Of a stretch of 24,981 bases of DNA, positions 7,323 through 13,569 are shown in pieces. How positions within the stretch are numbered: the first letter of the stretch is position 1; the number at the start of each line of letters is the position of its first letter. A model generated the notes under the pieces. That model was not told the origin of the DNA, did not search any database, and saw only the letters and a list, made by a program, of their open reading frames with translations. Location: the NCBI GenBank assembly GCA_000431075.1, contig HF986904.1:3316-28296 (forward strand), in the 5' to 3' direction. The position numbers were made by a program, and so were the translations under genes. The stretch is from Firmicutes bacterium CAG:555 (GTDB lineage Bacteria; Bacillota; Clostridia; Oscillospirales; Oscillospiraceae).

Positions 7323-8112
7323 AGCAATACTGAAGATCAATGACCTCAAGGTCAATTACGGCGGCATTGAAGCCGTCAAGGGCATCAGCTTTGATGTTCC
7401 CGCAGGCGAGATAATCACTCTTATCGGCGCAAACGGTGCCGGCAAGAGCTCGACCCTGCGTGCAATAGCCGGTTTAGTCAAGCCCGCTTCGGGCAGCATA
7501 GTCTTTGAAGGCGACGATATCACCGGCAAGGATCCGACCGCTATCGTCACCAAGGGCATCACGCTCGTTCCGGAGGGCAGAAAGATATTCCCCGATCTCA
7601 CGGTTTTGGAAAACCTGCGTATCGGCGCATATCTGAGAAACGACGACCTGACCGACGATCTCAACTGGGTGTACGACCTGTTCCCAAGGCTCAAGGAGCG
7701 CTCGTGGCAGGAAGGCGGCACTCTCTCCGGCGGCGAGCAGCAGATGCTTGCGGTCGGCAGAGCACTCATGAGCCGCCCCAAGGTCATCATGATGGATGAG
7801 CCGTCGCTCGGCCTTGCACCTATCATCGTGCGTGGTATCTTCGATATCATAAAGGAGATAAACAAGCAGGGCGTGACCGTTCTTCTTATAGAGCAGAACG
7901 CAAATATGGCACTCAAGACCGCCGATATCGGCTATGTCATGGAGACCGGGCGCCTCACCCTGAGCGGCGCCGGCCCCCAGCCGCATCACCATGAGCGGCG
8001 CCGGCTCCGAGCTTCTGACAAACGAAGAGGTCAAGAAAGCCTACCTCGGCGCATAATCCTACACATATTAAGAAAGCAGAAAAGCTGCTCGGCTTTTCTG
8101 CTTTTTTATTGA
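7315..8112 (+). CDS. livF: Branched-chain amino acid ABC transporter ATP-binding protein LivF, frameshifted at C-terminus
   Basis: Second ATPase of the importer. Walker A GANGAGKS (38-45), signature LSGGEQQ (137-143), Walker B VIMMDEPS (157-164) and LLIEQN (190-195) are all intact. The ATG at 7315 overlaps livG by eight bases. After about residue 220 the frame enters a foreign Arg/His-rich tail to 8112 (265 residues in all). The cause is a 31-bp imperfect tandem duplication at 7951-8012. Removing one copy restores a normal LivF end (SELLTNEEVKKAYLGA, stop at 8054-8056) and a 236-residue protein, the family's usual length. The nucleotide-binding core is unaffected, so even the frameshifted product may be partly active. 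This may be a sequencing or assembly error. Confidence 0.93.
   Translation: MSEAILKINDLKVNYGGIEAVKGISFDVPAGEIITLIGANGAGKSSTLRAIAGLVKPASGSIVFEGDDITGKDPTAIVTKGITLVPEGRKIFPDLTVLENLRIGAYLRNDDLTDDLNWVYDLFPRLKERSWQEGGTLSGGEQQMLAVGRALMSRPKVIMMDEPSLGLAPIIVRGIFDIIKEINKQGVTVLLIEQNANMALKTADIGYVMETGRLTLSGAGPQPHHHERRRLRASDKRRGQESLPRRIILHILRKQKSCSAFLLFY
7951..8012 (+). repeat. 31-bp imperfect tandem duplication inside livF
   Basis: Copy 1 is 7951-7981 and copy 2 is 7982-8012; 27 of 31 positions agree. All four differences are C in copy 1 against A, A, T and G in copy 2 (repeat positions 4, 10, 25, 28). Since 31 is not a multiple of three, the duplication shifts the livF frame. Copy 2 continues into the expected LivF C-terminus. 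Confidence 0.9.
8073..8107 (+). terminator. Rho-independent terminator of the liv operon
   Basis: A 13-bp perfect stem (8073-8085 with 8092-8104, core AGCAGAAAAGC) with a six-base loop runs into a six-T tract (8102-8107). It follows the restored livF stop at 8056 by 16 bases. The frameshifted ORF reads straight through it, which supports the shorter restored LivF as the original gene. Confidence 0.88.
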
Positions 8113-8137
8113 CAATGTGCTGACAGTGACTTAAAAT
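8109..8137 (+). promoter_or_regulatory. Sigma-A-type promoter of the feo operon
   Basis: Perfect TTGACA (8109-8114), 17-nt spacer and TAAAAT (8132-8137). It is a strong constitutive-looking core, overlapped on its downstream side by the palindrome at 8135-8152, as expected for a repressed promoter. Confidence 0.75.
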
Positions 8138-8152
8138 CTATCTTAATAGATT
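8135..8152. promoter_or_regulatory. Palindromic operator candidate at feo promoter
   Basis: Inverted repeat AATCTAT-CTTA-ATAGATT overlaps the end of the -10 element and the expected transcription start. A repressor bound here would block feo transcription. Iron regulators of the Fur or DtxR/IdeR/MntR types are natural candidates, but the sequence does not clearly match a consensus I can name. Confidence 0.45.
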
Positions 8153-8167
8153 GATGGGGGAATTATT

Positions 8168-8401
8168 ATGACACTTGACAAACTGCCTATAGGCGACAGT
8201 GCCGTTATTATATCGGTCGGCGGTGAGGGAAACCTACGCTGCCACCTGTTGGACATGGGGCTTATACCGCACACCGAGGTCTCGGTGCGCAAGACTGCAC
8301 CCTTGGGCGACCCTATTGAGATATCGCTCCGGGGATATACCATGACCATCCGCAAGGACGACGCCGCAAAGATCGAGGTGCGCCCGAATAAGGAGGTATA
8401 A
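8168..8401 (+). CDS. feoA: Ferrous iron transport protein A
   Basis: Small cytoplasmic SH3-like-fold protein needed for FeoB-mediated Fe(II) uptake, thought to act on the FeoB G-domain. The 77-residue length fits. The typical pattern is visible: an N-terminal L-P-I-G-D start, then LRCHLLDMGLIPHTEVSV, the family's conserved R-LxxxGLxPGxxV block, followed by APLGDPIEISLRGYTMTIR. The ATG has GGGGG seven bases upstream. feoB follows three bases after the stop, so the two are co-transcribed and probably translationally coupled. Confidence 0.93.
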   Translation: MTLDKLPIGDSAVIISVGGEGNLRCHLLDMGLIPHTEVSVRKTAPLGDPIEISLRGYTMTIRKDDAAKIEVRPNKEV

Positions 8402-8404
8402 ACC

Positions 8405-10414
8405 ATGGTAATAGCTCTTGTAGGTAACCAGAACTGCGGTAAGACCACACTTTTTAACCAGCTGACAGGTTCAAATCAGCATGTCGGCAACTTCCCGGGC
8501 GTGACGGTCGAGCATAAAATGGGCGAGATAATCGGCTATAAAAATTACAGCCTTGTCGACCTGCCCGGCATCTATTCCATCCGTCCGTACTCCGGTGAGG
8601 AGAAGGTCACCCGCAATTTTATAATCGACAAAAAGCCCGATGCGATAATAAACATCGCCGACGCAACGAATATCGAGCGCAACCTGTATCTCACGCTTCA
8701 GCTCATAGAGATGGGAAAGCCCATGGTGCTGGCGCTTAATATGATGGATGAACTTTTGGGTAACCACGGCTCTGTCGATATAAGCAAGTTGTCCGAGCGC
8801 CTCGGCATACCCGTTGTGCCAATATCCGCTGCAAAAAATGACGGTGTTGACGAGCTCATGCGTGTCGTGTCCGAAACGGCGCAGGCAAGGCTCAAGCCCC
8901 GCAGGATAGACTTCTGCTCGGCAGGCCCCGTGCACAGGTGCATACACACCGTCAGCCATGTTGTGGAGGACCACGCCGAGCGTATCGGCGTTCCGTCCCG
9001 CTTCGCTGCTACCCGTGTCATCGAGCAGGATGAGGATATAATAAACTCGCTCAAGCTCAGCGAAAACGAGCTGGAGCTCATTGAGCATGCCGTTGTGGAA
9101 ATGGAGACCGAGAGCATCCTTGACCGTAACGCTGCTCTTGCCGATATGCGCTACCGCTTTATCGAGGCCGTGTGTTCCGAGTGCGTGGTCAAGGCACAGG
9201 AGAGCAGAGAAGCCCAGCGCAGCGTGAAGATAGATAAGGTGCTTACGAATAAGTACCTTGCCATACCCATGTTCATTGCGATAATGGCGTTTATCTTCTG
9301 GATGACCTTCAGCGTTGTCGGGCAGCGGCTGTCGGATCTTCTCGGCATGGGCATAGATAAGCTCACGGTGCTTGTTGACAATGCACTGACCGCATATGGG
9401 CTCAACCCCACGGTGCAGAGCCTTGTCATCGACGGTATTTTTGCCGGTGTCGGCAGCATTTTGAGCTTCCTGCCGATAATAGTCGTACTGTTTTTCTTCC
9501 TTGCCATTCTGGAGGACACGGGATACATGTCCCGAGTGGCGTTCGTTATGGATAAGCTCCTGCGCAAGATCGGCCTATCCGGCCGCAGCTTTGTGCCGAT
9601 GCTCATAGGCTTCGGCTGCTCGGTGCCGGCTATCATGGCGACAAGGACGCTTTCAAGCGAGCGCGACCGCAAAATGACGATGCTGCTCATTCCGTTCATG
9701 AGCTGCTCTGCCAAGATACCAATTTACGCCGTGTTCACTGCGGCCTTTTTCCCGAATAACGGCGCACTCGTCATGACGCTTTTGTACCTCGGCGGCATCC
9801 TCGTCGGCATAATAGCCGCAATGGTGCTCAATAAGACCGCCTTTTCCGGCAATCCTGTGCCGTTTGTCATGGAGCTTCCGAACTACCGTATGCCCTCGCT
9901 CAAGAGCGTGCTGCTTCTTATGTGGGAAAAGGCTTGGGACTTTATCCGCCGTGCTTTTACGATCATTTTCGTTGCGACCATCGTCATATGGTTCCTGCAG
10001 CACTTTGACGCAAAGCTGAATGTCGTCCCGTCCGACAGCACGACAAGTCTGCTGAGCATCATCGGAATGTGGATGGCACCCGTGTTTGCGCCGCTCGGCT
10101 TTGCCGATTGGCGTGTCGTCACGAGCCTTGTGACCGGCCTCATGGCAAAGGAAGCGGTCATAAGCACCCTCGGCGTCCTGCTCAATGTCAGCGTCGATGC
10201 CCTCGCCGGAGCGATAGCGGGACTGTTCACCATGCGTTCCGCACTCAGCTTTTTGACGTTTGCGCTTTTGTATACACCGTGCGTTGCGGCAATATCAACA
10301 ATAAAGCGGGAACTCGGCAGCACCGTCAAGACCATAGGAGTTGTCGTCAGCCAGTGCTGCGTTGCGTGGCTCACGGCATACATAGTATATCTGATAGCGG
10401 GTATAATATTGTGA
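8405..10414 (+). CDS. feoB: Ferrous iron transporter FeoB
   Basis: Polytopic membrane protein with an N-terminal GTPase domain that imports Fe(II), the main iron form in anoxic habitats. G1 is GNQNCGKT (residues 7-14), followed by HVGNFPGVTVEHK (G2 region), DLPGIYS (G3, about 52-58), LNMMD (G4) and PISAAK (G5 region). After a helical linker come the Gate domains, including GFGCSVPAIMATRTL and CSAKIPIYA, with the conserved Cys and Pro of the presumed permeation path. The length of 669 is at the short end for FeoB but normal for the clostridial type. The Shine-Dalgarno AAGGAGGTAT is near perfect. A small Cys-rich protein gene follows directly. Confidence 0.97.
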   Translation: MVIALVGNQNCGKTTLFNQLTGSNQHVGNFPGVTVEHKMGEIIGYKNYSLVDLPGIYSIRPYSGEEKVTRNFIIDKKPDAIINIADATNIERNLYLTLQLIEMGKPMVLALNMMDELLGNHGSVDISKLSERLGIPVVPISAAKNDGVDELMRVVSETAQARLKPRRIDFCSAGPVHRCIHTVSHVVEDHAERIGVPSRFAATRVIEQDEDIINSLKLSENELELIEHAVVEMETESILDRNAALADMRYRFIEAVCSECVVKAQESREAQRSVKIDKVLTNKYLAIPMFIAIMAFIFWMTFSVVGQRLSDLLGMGIDKLTVLVDNALTAYGLNPTVQSLVIDGIFAGVGSILSFLPIIVVLFFFLAILEDTGYMSRVAFVMDKLLRKIGLSGRSFVPMLIGFGCSVPAIMATRTLSSERDRKMTMLLIPFMSCSAKIPIYAVFTAAFFPNNGALVMTLLYLGGILVGIIAAMVLNKTAFSGNPVPFVMELPNYRMPSLKSVLLLMWEKAWDFIRRAFTIIFVATIVIWFLQHFDAKLNVVPSDSTTSLLSIIGMWMAPVFAPLGFADWRVVTSLVTGLMAKEAVISTLGVLLNVSVDALAGAIAGLFTMRSALSFLTFALLYTPCVAAISTIKRELGSTVKTIGVVVSQCCVAWLTAYIVYLIAGIIL

Positions 10415-10415
10415 T

Positions 10416-10550
10416 ATGGAAATCATAATTGTACTTGCGCTCGTGGTGTGGCTCGTGCTTGCGCTGCGCTCGATAAGAAAAAACGGAGCAGGCTGCGGCG
10501 GCGACTGCGCCAAATGCAGTGGAAAATGCTCAAAAAGACGGGATCGTTGA
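10416..10550 (+). CDS. FeoB-associated Cys-rich small membrane protein
   Basis: A 44-codon gene one base after the feoB stop. Residues 2-17 are a hydrophobic membrane segment (EIIIVLALVVWLVLAL), then a basic patch (RSIRK) and a Cys-rich tail, C27-x3-C31-x2-C34-x3-C38, ending in KRRDR. This architecture matches the FeoB-associated Cys-rich membrane proteins that follow feoB in many Firmicutes. They are proposed, not proven, to help FeoB handle iron, possibly taking the place of FeoC. No own Shine-Dalgarno is evident; translation is probably by re-initiation from feoB. The 3' end of the gene forms part of the operon terminator. Confidence 0.82.
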   Translation: MEIIIVLALVVWLVLALRSIRKNGAGCGGDCAKCSGKCSKRRDR

Positions 10551-10563
10551 TCCCGTCTTTTTT
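10532..10563 (+). terminator. Rho-independent terminator of feo operon
   Basis: A 14-bp stem (10532-10545 with 10549-10562, core AAAGACGGGATC) with a three-base loop ends in a T run. The stem includes the last codons and stop of the Cys-rich protein gene, so translation of that gene to its end would run through the terminator region. Confidence 0.88.
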
Positions 10564-10572
10564 CAATGAAAT

Positions 10573-10602
10573 GTATAATACGAAACACTTCCGTCAAAAA
10601 TA
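10573..10602 (+). promoter_or_regulatory. Sigma-F-like forespore promoter
   Basis: GTATA (10573-10577), 15-nt spacer and GTCAAAAATA (10593-10602). Against the Bacillus subtilis sigma-F pattern (GYATA, then GGNNANAHTR) the -35 is complete and the -10 differs only at its second base. The implied start lies about 15 nt before the GGAGG of the downstream SpoIIQ-like gene, whose orthologue is a known sigma-F target. No sigma-A promoter is obvious here. Confidence 0.55.
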
Positions 10603-10632
10603 GAAGCAACCTGATATATAGGAGGTTTCTGT

Positions 10633-11331
10633 ATGGAAAACGGCAGATCCAAAAGGACGGATAAGTTTTTTGCAGGTAAGGGCTTTTACATAGTCCTTGC
10701 ACTATGTATAGCGGTGATCGGCATCTCGGCGGTCAGCATAGCCCTGAACTCCGACGGCGGCAAAGCACCCGAACTTGACCCGGGGCTTTCGCTCTCAAAT
10801 CCTACCGAGCCGATAGCGACCCCGCCCGTAGTCACGCCCACACCAAATGTAAAGACCGATATAGAGGAGGACAACGGCGCAGTGGTCAGCACATGGAAGT
10901 CAAGCGAGACCTACGAGCAGCCCGCTGCATGGGTCTGGCCTGTAAAGGGCGAGATCGAGCGCCGGTACGCAGTCGAGACGCTTGCCTACGATGTCACCAT
11001 GAAGGATTGGCGCACCCACGACGGCGTCGATGTACTTGCCGACAAGGGCACGGTCGTAAGGGCAGCCTCCGACGGTACGGTCGAGAGTATCACGCAGGAC
11101 GACCTGTACGGTACGACCGTCACCATCGACCACGGCAACGGCTTAAAGAGCACCTATTCAAATCTCGCCGACAAGCCCACCGTGAAGCAGGGTGACAGCG
11201 TCGGTGCAGGCGATGTCATAGGCTCTGTCGGGGCGACCGCACTGTGCGAGGTGGGGCAGGGCAGCCATGTTCACATCGCCATGTCAAAGGACGGAAACAG
11301 TGTTGACCCGACCAAATACCTGCCCTCGTGA
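10633..11331 (+). CDS. spoIIQ: SpoIIQ-like M23 family metallopeptidase
   Basis: Predicted membrane-anchored zinc peptidase (LytM/M23 fold). In spore-formers SpoIIQ sits in the forespore membrane and forms the channel with SpoIIIAH during engulfment. The sequence has a short basic N-terminus, one membrane segment (about 17-38), a Pro/Thr-rich linker and the peptidase domain from WVWPVKGEIERRYAVETL (about 100) to the end. Zinc ligands appear intact: H129-x3-D133 in THDGVDV and H212-V-H214 in GSHVHIAM, so it may be catalytic, as in Clostridia and unlike B. subtilis SpoIIQ. The usual YxHL histidine is replaced (YSNL). The block TLAYDVTMKDWRTHDGVD is typical of SpoIIQ as I remember it. A sigma-F-like promoter precedes it. 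It could otherwise be a generic M23 cell-wall enzyme. Confidence 0.72.
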   Translation: MENGRSKRTDKFFAGKGFYIVLALCIAVIGISAVSIALNSDGGKAPELDPGLSLSNPTEPIATPPVVTPTPNVKTDIEEDNGAVVSTWKSSETYEQPAAWVWPVKGEIERRYAVETLAYDVTMKDWRTHDGVDVLADKGTVVRAASDGTVESITQDDLYGTTVTIDHGNGLKSTYSNLADKPTVKQGDSVGAGDVIGSVGATALCEVGQGSHVHIAMSKDGNSVDPTKYLPS

Positions 11332-11360
11332 AGTTTTTTTGAGAAAAATGAAAAAAGCTG

Positions 11361-11389
11361 TTGACAACTTAGTCTATGTCTGCTAAAAT
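11361..11389 (+). promoter_or_regulatory. Sigma-A-type promoter of the tRNA-Met/tRNA-Glu pair
   Basis: Perfect TTGACA (11361-11366), 17-nt spacer, TAAAAT (11384-11389), 22 bases before the first tRNA nucleotide. Strength and position suit a stable RNA promoter. Confidence 0.8.
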
Positions 11390-11411
11390 CTTAACTGCTC
11401 ATTTGATAAAT

Positions 11412-11488
11412 GGCGGCATAGCTCAGTTGGCTAGAGCATGCGGTTCATACCCGCAGTGTCCCCGGTTCGAATCCAGGTGCCGCTACCA
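11412..11488 (+). tRNA. tRNA-Met (anticodon CAT), elongator type
   Basis: A complete 77-nt cloverleaf: acceptor GGCGGCA with TGCCGCT (G1-T72 wobble), D stem GCTC/GAGC, anticodon stem TGCGG/CCGCA around TTCATAC, T loop TTCGAAT and encoded CCA. It has a paired 1-72 position and lacks the three consecutive G-C pairs of initiator tRNA, and it closely resembles the Bacillus elongator tRNA-Met. The T stem (CCCGG/CCAGG) has one C-A mismatch in the middle, which is unusual. It would be the substrate of the TmcAL enzyme encoded at 1666. Confidence 0.95.
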
Positions 11489-11492
11489 AATT

Positions 11493-11519
11493 AAGGCGCA
11501 GCAATCCTGCGCCTTTCTT
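11493..11519 (+). terminator. Hairpin between the two tRNA genes
   Basis: AAGGCGCAG (11493-11501) pairs exactly with 11507-11515 around a five-base loop, followed by a weak T-rich stretch (TCTT). It may terminate part of the transcripts or mark a processing site between the two tRNAs. Confidence 0.5.
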
Positions 11520-11523
11520 ATAA

Positions 11524-11598
11524 GGCCCGTTGGTCAAGCGGTTAAGACACCGCCCTTTCACGGCGGTAACATGGGTTCGATTCCCGTACGGGTCACCA
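11524..11598 (+). tRNA. tRNA-Glu (anticodon TTC)
   Basis: A complete 75-nt cloverleaf: acceptor GGCCCGT with ACGGGTC, anticodon stem CCGCC/GGCGG around CTTTCAC (TTC at the centre), T stem ATGGG/CCCGT with loop TTCGATT, and encoded ACCA end. It lies 35 bases after tRNA-Met and is probably co-transcribed from 11361-11389. Confidence 0.95.
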
Positions 11599-11630
11599 AA
11601 AAGCAGTCCACATCTGTGGGCTGCTTTTTT
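11599..11630 (+). terminator. Rho-independent terminator after tRNA-Glu
   Basis: AAAAGCAGTCCACA pairs with TGTGGGCTGCTTTT (one G-T wobble) across a TC turn and runs into six T residues ending at 11630. It starts directly after the CCA of tRNA-Glu. Confidence 0.88.
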
Positions 11631-11736
11631 ACTTACCGGTATGCCAAACGGCGAAATTTATGGTATTATAAATGACACCTGCTCAATTTTTTCAAACCCC
11701 TGTGTAATAATAAAAACAGTAAAGAAGGGCATTTTC

Positions 11737-12600
11737 ATGTGGGTTCTTTTTTCGCTGGGCTCGGCACTGTTTGCCGGACTGACCTCGGTGCTCGCCAAGT
11801 GCGGCATAAGGAAAACGGACTCTGACGCAGCAACGGCGATACGCACCATCGTCGTGCTCATTTTCTCGTGGCTGATGGTTTGGATAGTTGGCTCTGCCCC
11901 GACGATAACGACTCTCAGTACAAAAACATGGGTGTTTCTCATCCTGTCGGGCCTTGCGACCGGCGCATCGTGGCTGTGCTATTTTAGAGCCTTGCAGTTA
12001 GGCAATGTCAACAAGGTCGTGCCCATCGACAAATCCTCAACGGTTCTGACCATTCTGCTTGCACTTGTATTCCTCGGCGAGCCTGTCTCGTGGTTCAAGG
12101 GCATTGCCGTTATCCTTATCGGCATCGGCACGTTCATGATGATTGAAAAAAAGGCAGACTCCGGAGAAAATCCGGAAAAGAAAAGATGGCTCCTATACGC
12201 CGTCTTGTCCGCTGTATTTGCGTCGCTGACCTCCATCCTCGGCAAGATCGGCATAGACGGCGTTGAATCGAACCTCGGGACGGCCATACGCACGTGCGTT
12301 GTGCTCGTGATGGCGTGGCTCATCGTATTTATAAAGGGCAAGCAGCATACGCTCAAGGTCATACCCCAAAACGAGTTAGGATTTATCTGCCTGTCGGGCC
12401 TTGCGACCGGCGCATCGTGGCTATGCTACTACAAGGCATTGCAGGACGGCCTTGCAAGCGTCGTTGTCCCCATCGATAAGCTGAGTATTCTTGTCTCCAT
12501 CGGTTTCTCGGCATTGGTATTCAAGGAACACTTGAGTAAAAAAGCGGCGTTCGGCCTTGCGCTCATAGTCGTTGGAACACTGATGATGCTTATTAAATAG
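11737..12600 (+). CDS. EamA/DMT family membrane transporter
   Basis: Predicted ten-helix drug/metabolite transporter superfamily member made of two EamA repeats, usually exporting small metabolites or amino acids. The repeats are visible as paired motifs: FAGLTSVLAKCGI (about 12) and FASLTSILGKIGI (about 160), and LSGLATGASWLCYFRALQLG against the nearly identical LSGLATGASWLCYYKALQDG, each followed by VVPIDK and an L-x-F-x-E segment (FLGEPVSWFKG, FKEHLSKKAA). The start chosen is ATG 11737 with GAAGGG upstream; the frame extends back into the tRNA-Glu gene, which cannot be coding. About 287 residues, a normal length. Substrate unknown. It lies alone between the tRNA terminator and the element remnant downstream. 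Confidence 0.88.
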   Translation: MWVLFSLGSALFAGLTSVLAKCGIRKTDSDAATAIRTIVVLIFSWLMVWIVGSAPTITTLSTKTWVFLILSGLATGASWLCYFRALQLGNVNKVVPIDKSSTVLTILLALVFLGEPVSWFKGIAVILIGIGTFMMIEKKADSGENPEKKRWLLYAVLSAVFASLTSILGKIGIDGVESNLGTAIRTCVVLVMAWLIVFIKGKQHTLKVIPQNELGFICLSGLATGASWLCYYKALQDGLASVVVPIDKLSILVSIGFSALVFKEHLSKKAAFGLALIVVGTLMMLIK

Positions 12601-12689
12601 AAGTACTGACCATGACATTTATTGTGCGTGTAATCAGGTGACAGGCAGGGTGGCGGTGAACAAAAAAGCGCCGCAGCAGCTCCTGCCCG

Positions 12690-13505
12690 TGCGTCCCGCT
12701 CGCCGTCAGTGAGACCTTCGACATTGACCTCGCTTGCCGCAATCGAAAGCACCTCACGGCCCGTAAGCGGGGAAGTGCGCTGCTGGTACTGGGTGTCATC
12801 TATGCTGTCTGAAACTCCTGAACTGTCTCTATCGACGCTTGGTACACTTCTTCCGGCGTCATGTCGTAGAGTTTCCCAGACAGTTTGTCGAGAAAGAACA
12901 TCAGCTGTTCCGTTGTCTCCAAGGATGCCGCTATCTCGAATATCTCCTGCTTTTCGAGCTTCATCATGATAAGCAGCTGCATCAATTTTGTTATTTGCTC
13001 GTCTGTAGTTTTCGCCAAGGTAAGCACCTCTCTTTTCTGCATACTGTGATGCTGTTATTTCTACGCAACCTTCCGCTGTTTTCTCGTAGTAGTGGTGCTT
13101 GCCGAAACGAGCAAACTGTTTCACTTCGCCGACGGAAGCAGATCCATTTTCCCGTTGCAGGAATAGAGGCTCTGTCTCGCTGCGTATACTGCGTTTATTA
13201 TACCGCTTTTTCTTCTCATCTTCAAACGGTTTTCTCGCCTGATACTGAACATCGCCCTCGTCGCCGACGACCTGCTCATCCTTGGGGTTGAGAATGGACA
13301 TGACCTCGTTGAAACGGGAGGTTTTCGCATCAAGCTCCGCCTGCTTTGCAAAAGGAGATGCAATGATAGCCTCCTGCGCCGCAAGGTCGCTCTCGGTCTC
13401 TGTAAGCCGGTCAGACCACACGCCTATCTTGTGCTCTATGCCCTGAATGACACCGATTTGATTCACGCCGTTGTAAGAATTCTCGTTTCTTACATCTTTA
13501 CGGTA
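12690..13505 (-). pseudogene. Degenerate fragment of a large mobile-element protein
   Basis: A minus-strand frame open from 13505 with no good start (first candidate GTG 13464-13466, no Shine-Dalgarno). Its beginning, with TETESDLAAQEAIIASPFAK and then AELDAKTSRFNEVMSILNP, resembles from memory the C-terminal tail of the giant methylase/helicase proteins of clostridial integrative elements and prophages. The far part, TQYQQRTSPLTGREVLSIAA then GLTDGERDA, resembles another segment of the same type of polyvalent protein, after which homology stops near 12695. The middle of the frame (about 12800-13020) does not look protein-like, and a different frame there encodes a plausible small protein. 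I read the region as decayed element DNA; the family label is recollection, not a search result. Confidence 0.5.
12800..13018 (-). CDS. Small helical protein of unknown function within element remnant
   Basis: A 72-residue frame starting at TTG 13016-13018, with GAGAGGTG spaced six bases upstream; the frame is open to ATG 13040-13042 but that start has no ribosome site. The sequence is charged and amphipathic (MQLLIMMKLEKQEIFEIAAS, then LETTEQLMFFLDKLSGKLYD and MTPEEVYQASIETVQ), far more protein-like than the overlapping frames, and is predicted to be all helical. I do not recognise it. Gut Clostridia mobile elements often carry small proteins of this kind. Whether it is still expressed within the remnant is unknown. 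Confidence 0.45.
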   Translation of the reverse strand: MAKTTDEQITKLMQLLIMMKLEKQEIFEIAASLETTEQLMFFLDKLSGKLYDMTPEEVYQASIETVQEFQTA

Positions 13506-13512
13506 TTACCTC

Positions 13513-13541
13513 TTGTTAAAACGGCAATTTCTTGGTATAAT
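13513..13541 (+). promoter_or_regulatory. Sigma-A-type promoter of the 13570-15608 gene pair
   Basis: TTGTTA (13513-13518), 17-nt spacer, perfect TATAAT (13536-13541). It lies 28 bases before the GTG start at 13570 and just outside the element remnant, marking where normal chromosome resumes. Confidence 0.7.
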
Positions 13542-13569
13542 ACACTGAATATGTCTCAGGAGGTGCGCC

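Noticed and set aside
11376..11675. Open frame reading through both tRNA genes
   Set aside because: The sequence is fully explained by two canonical tRNAs and their terminators.
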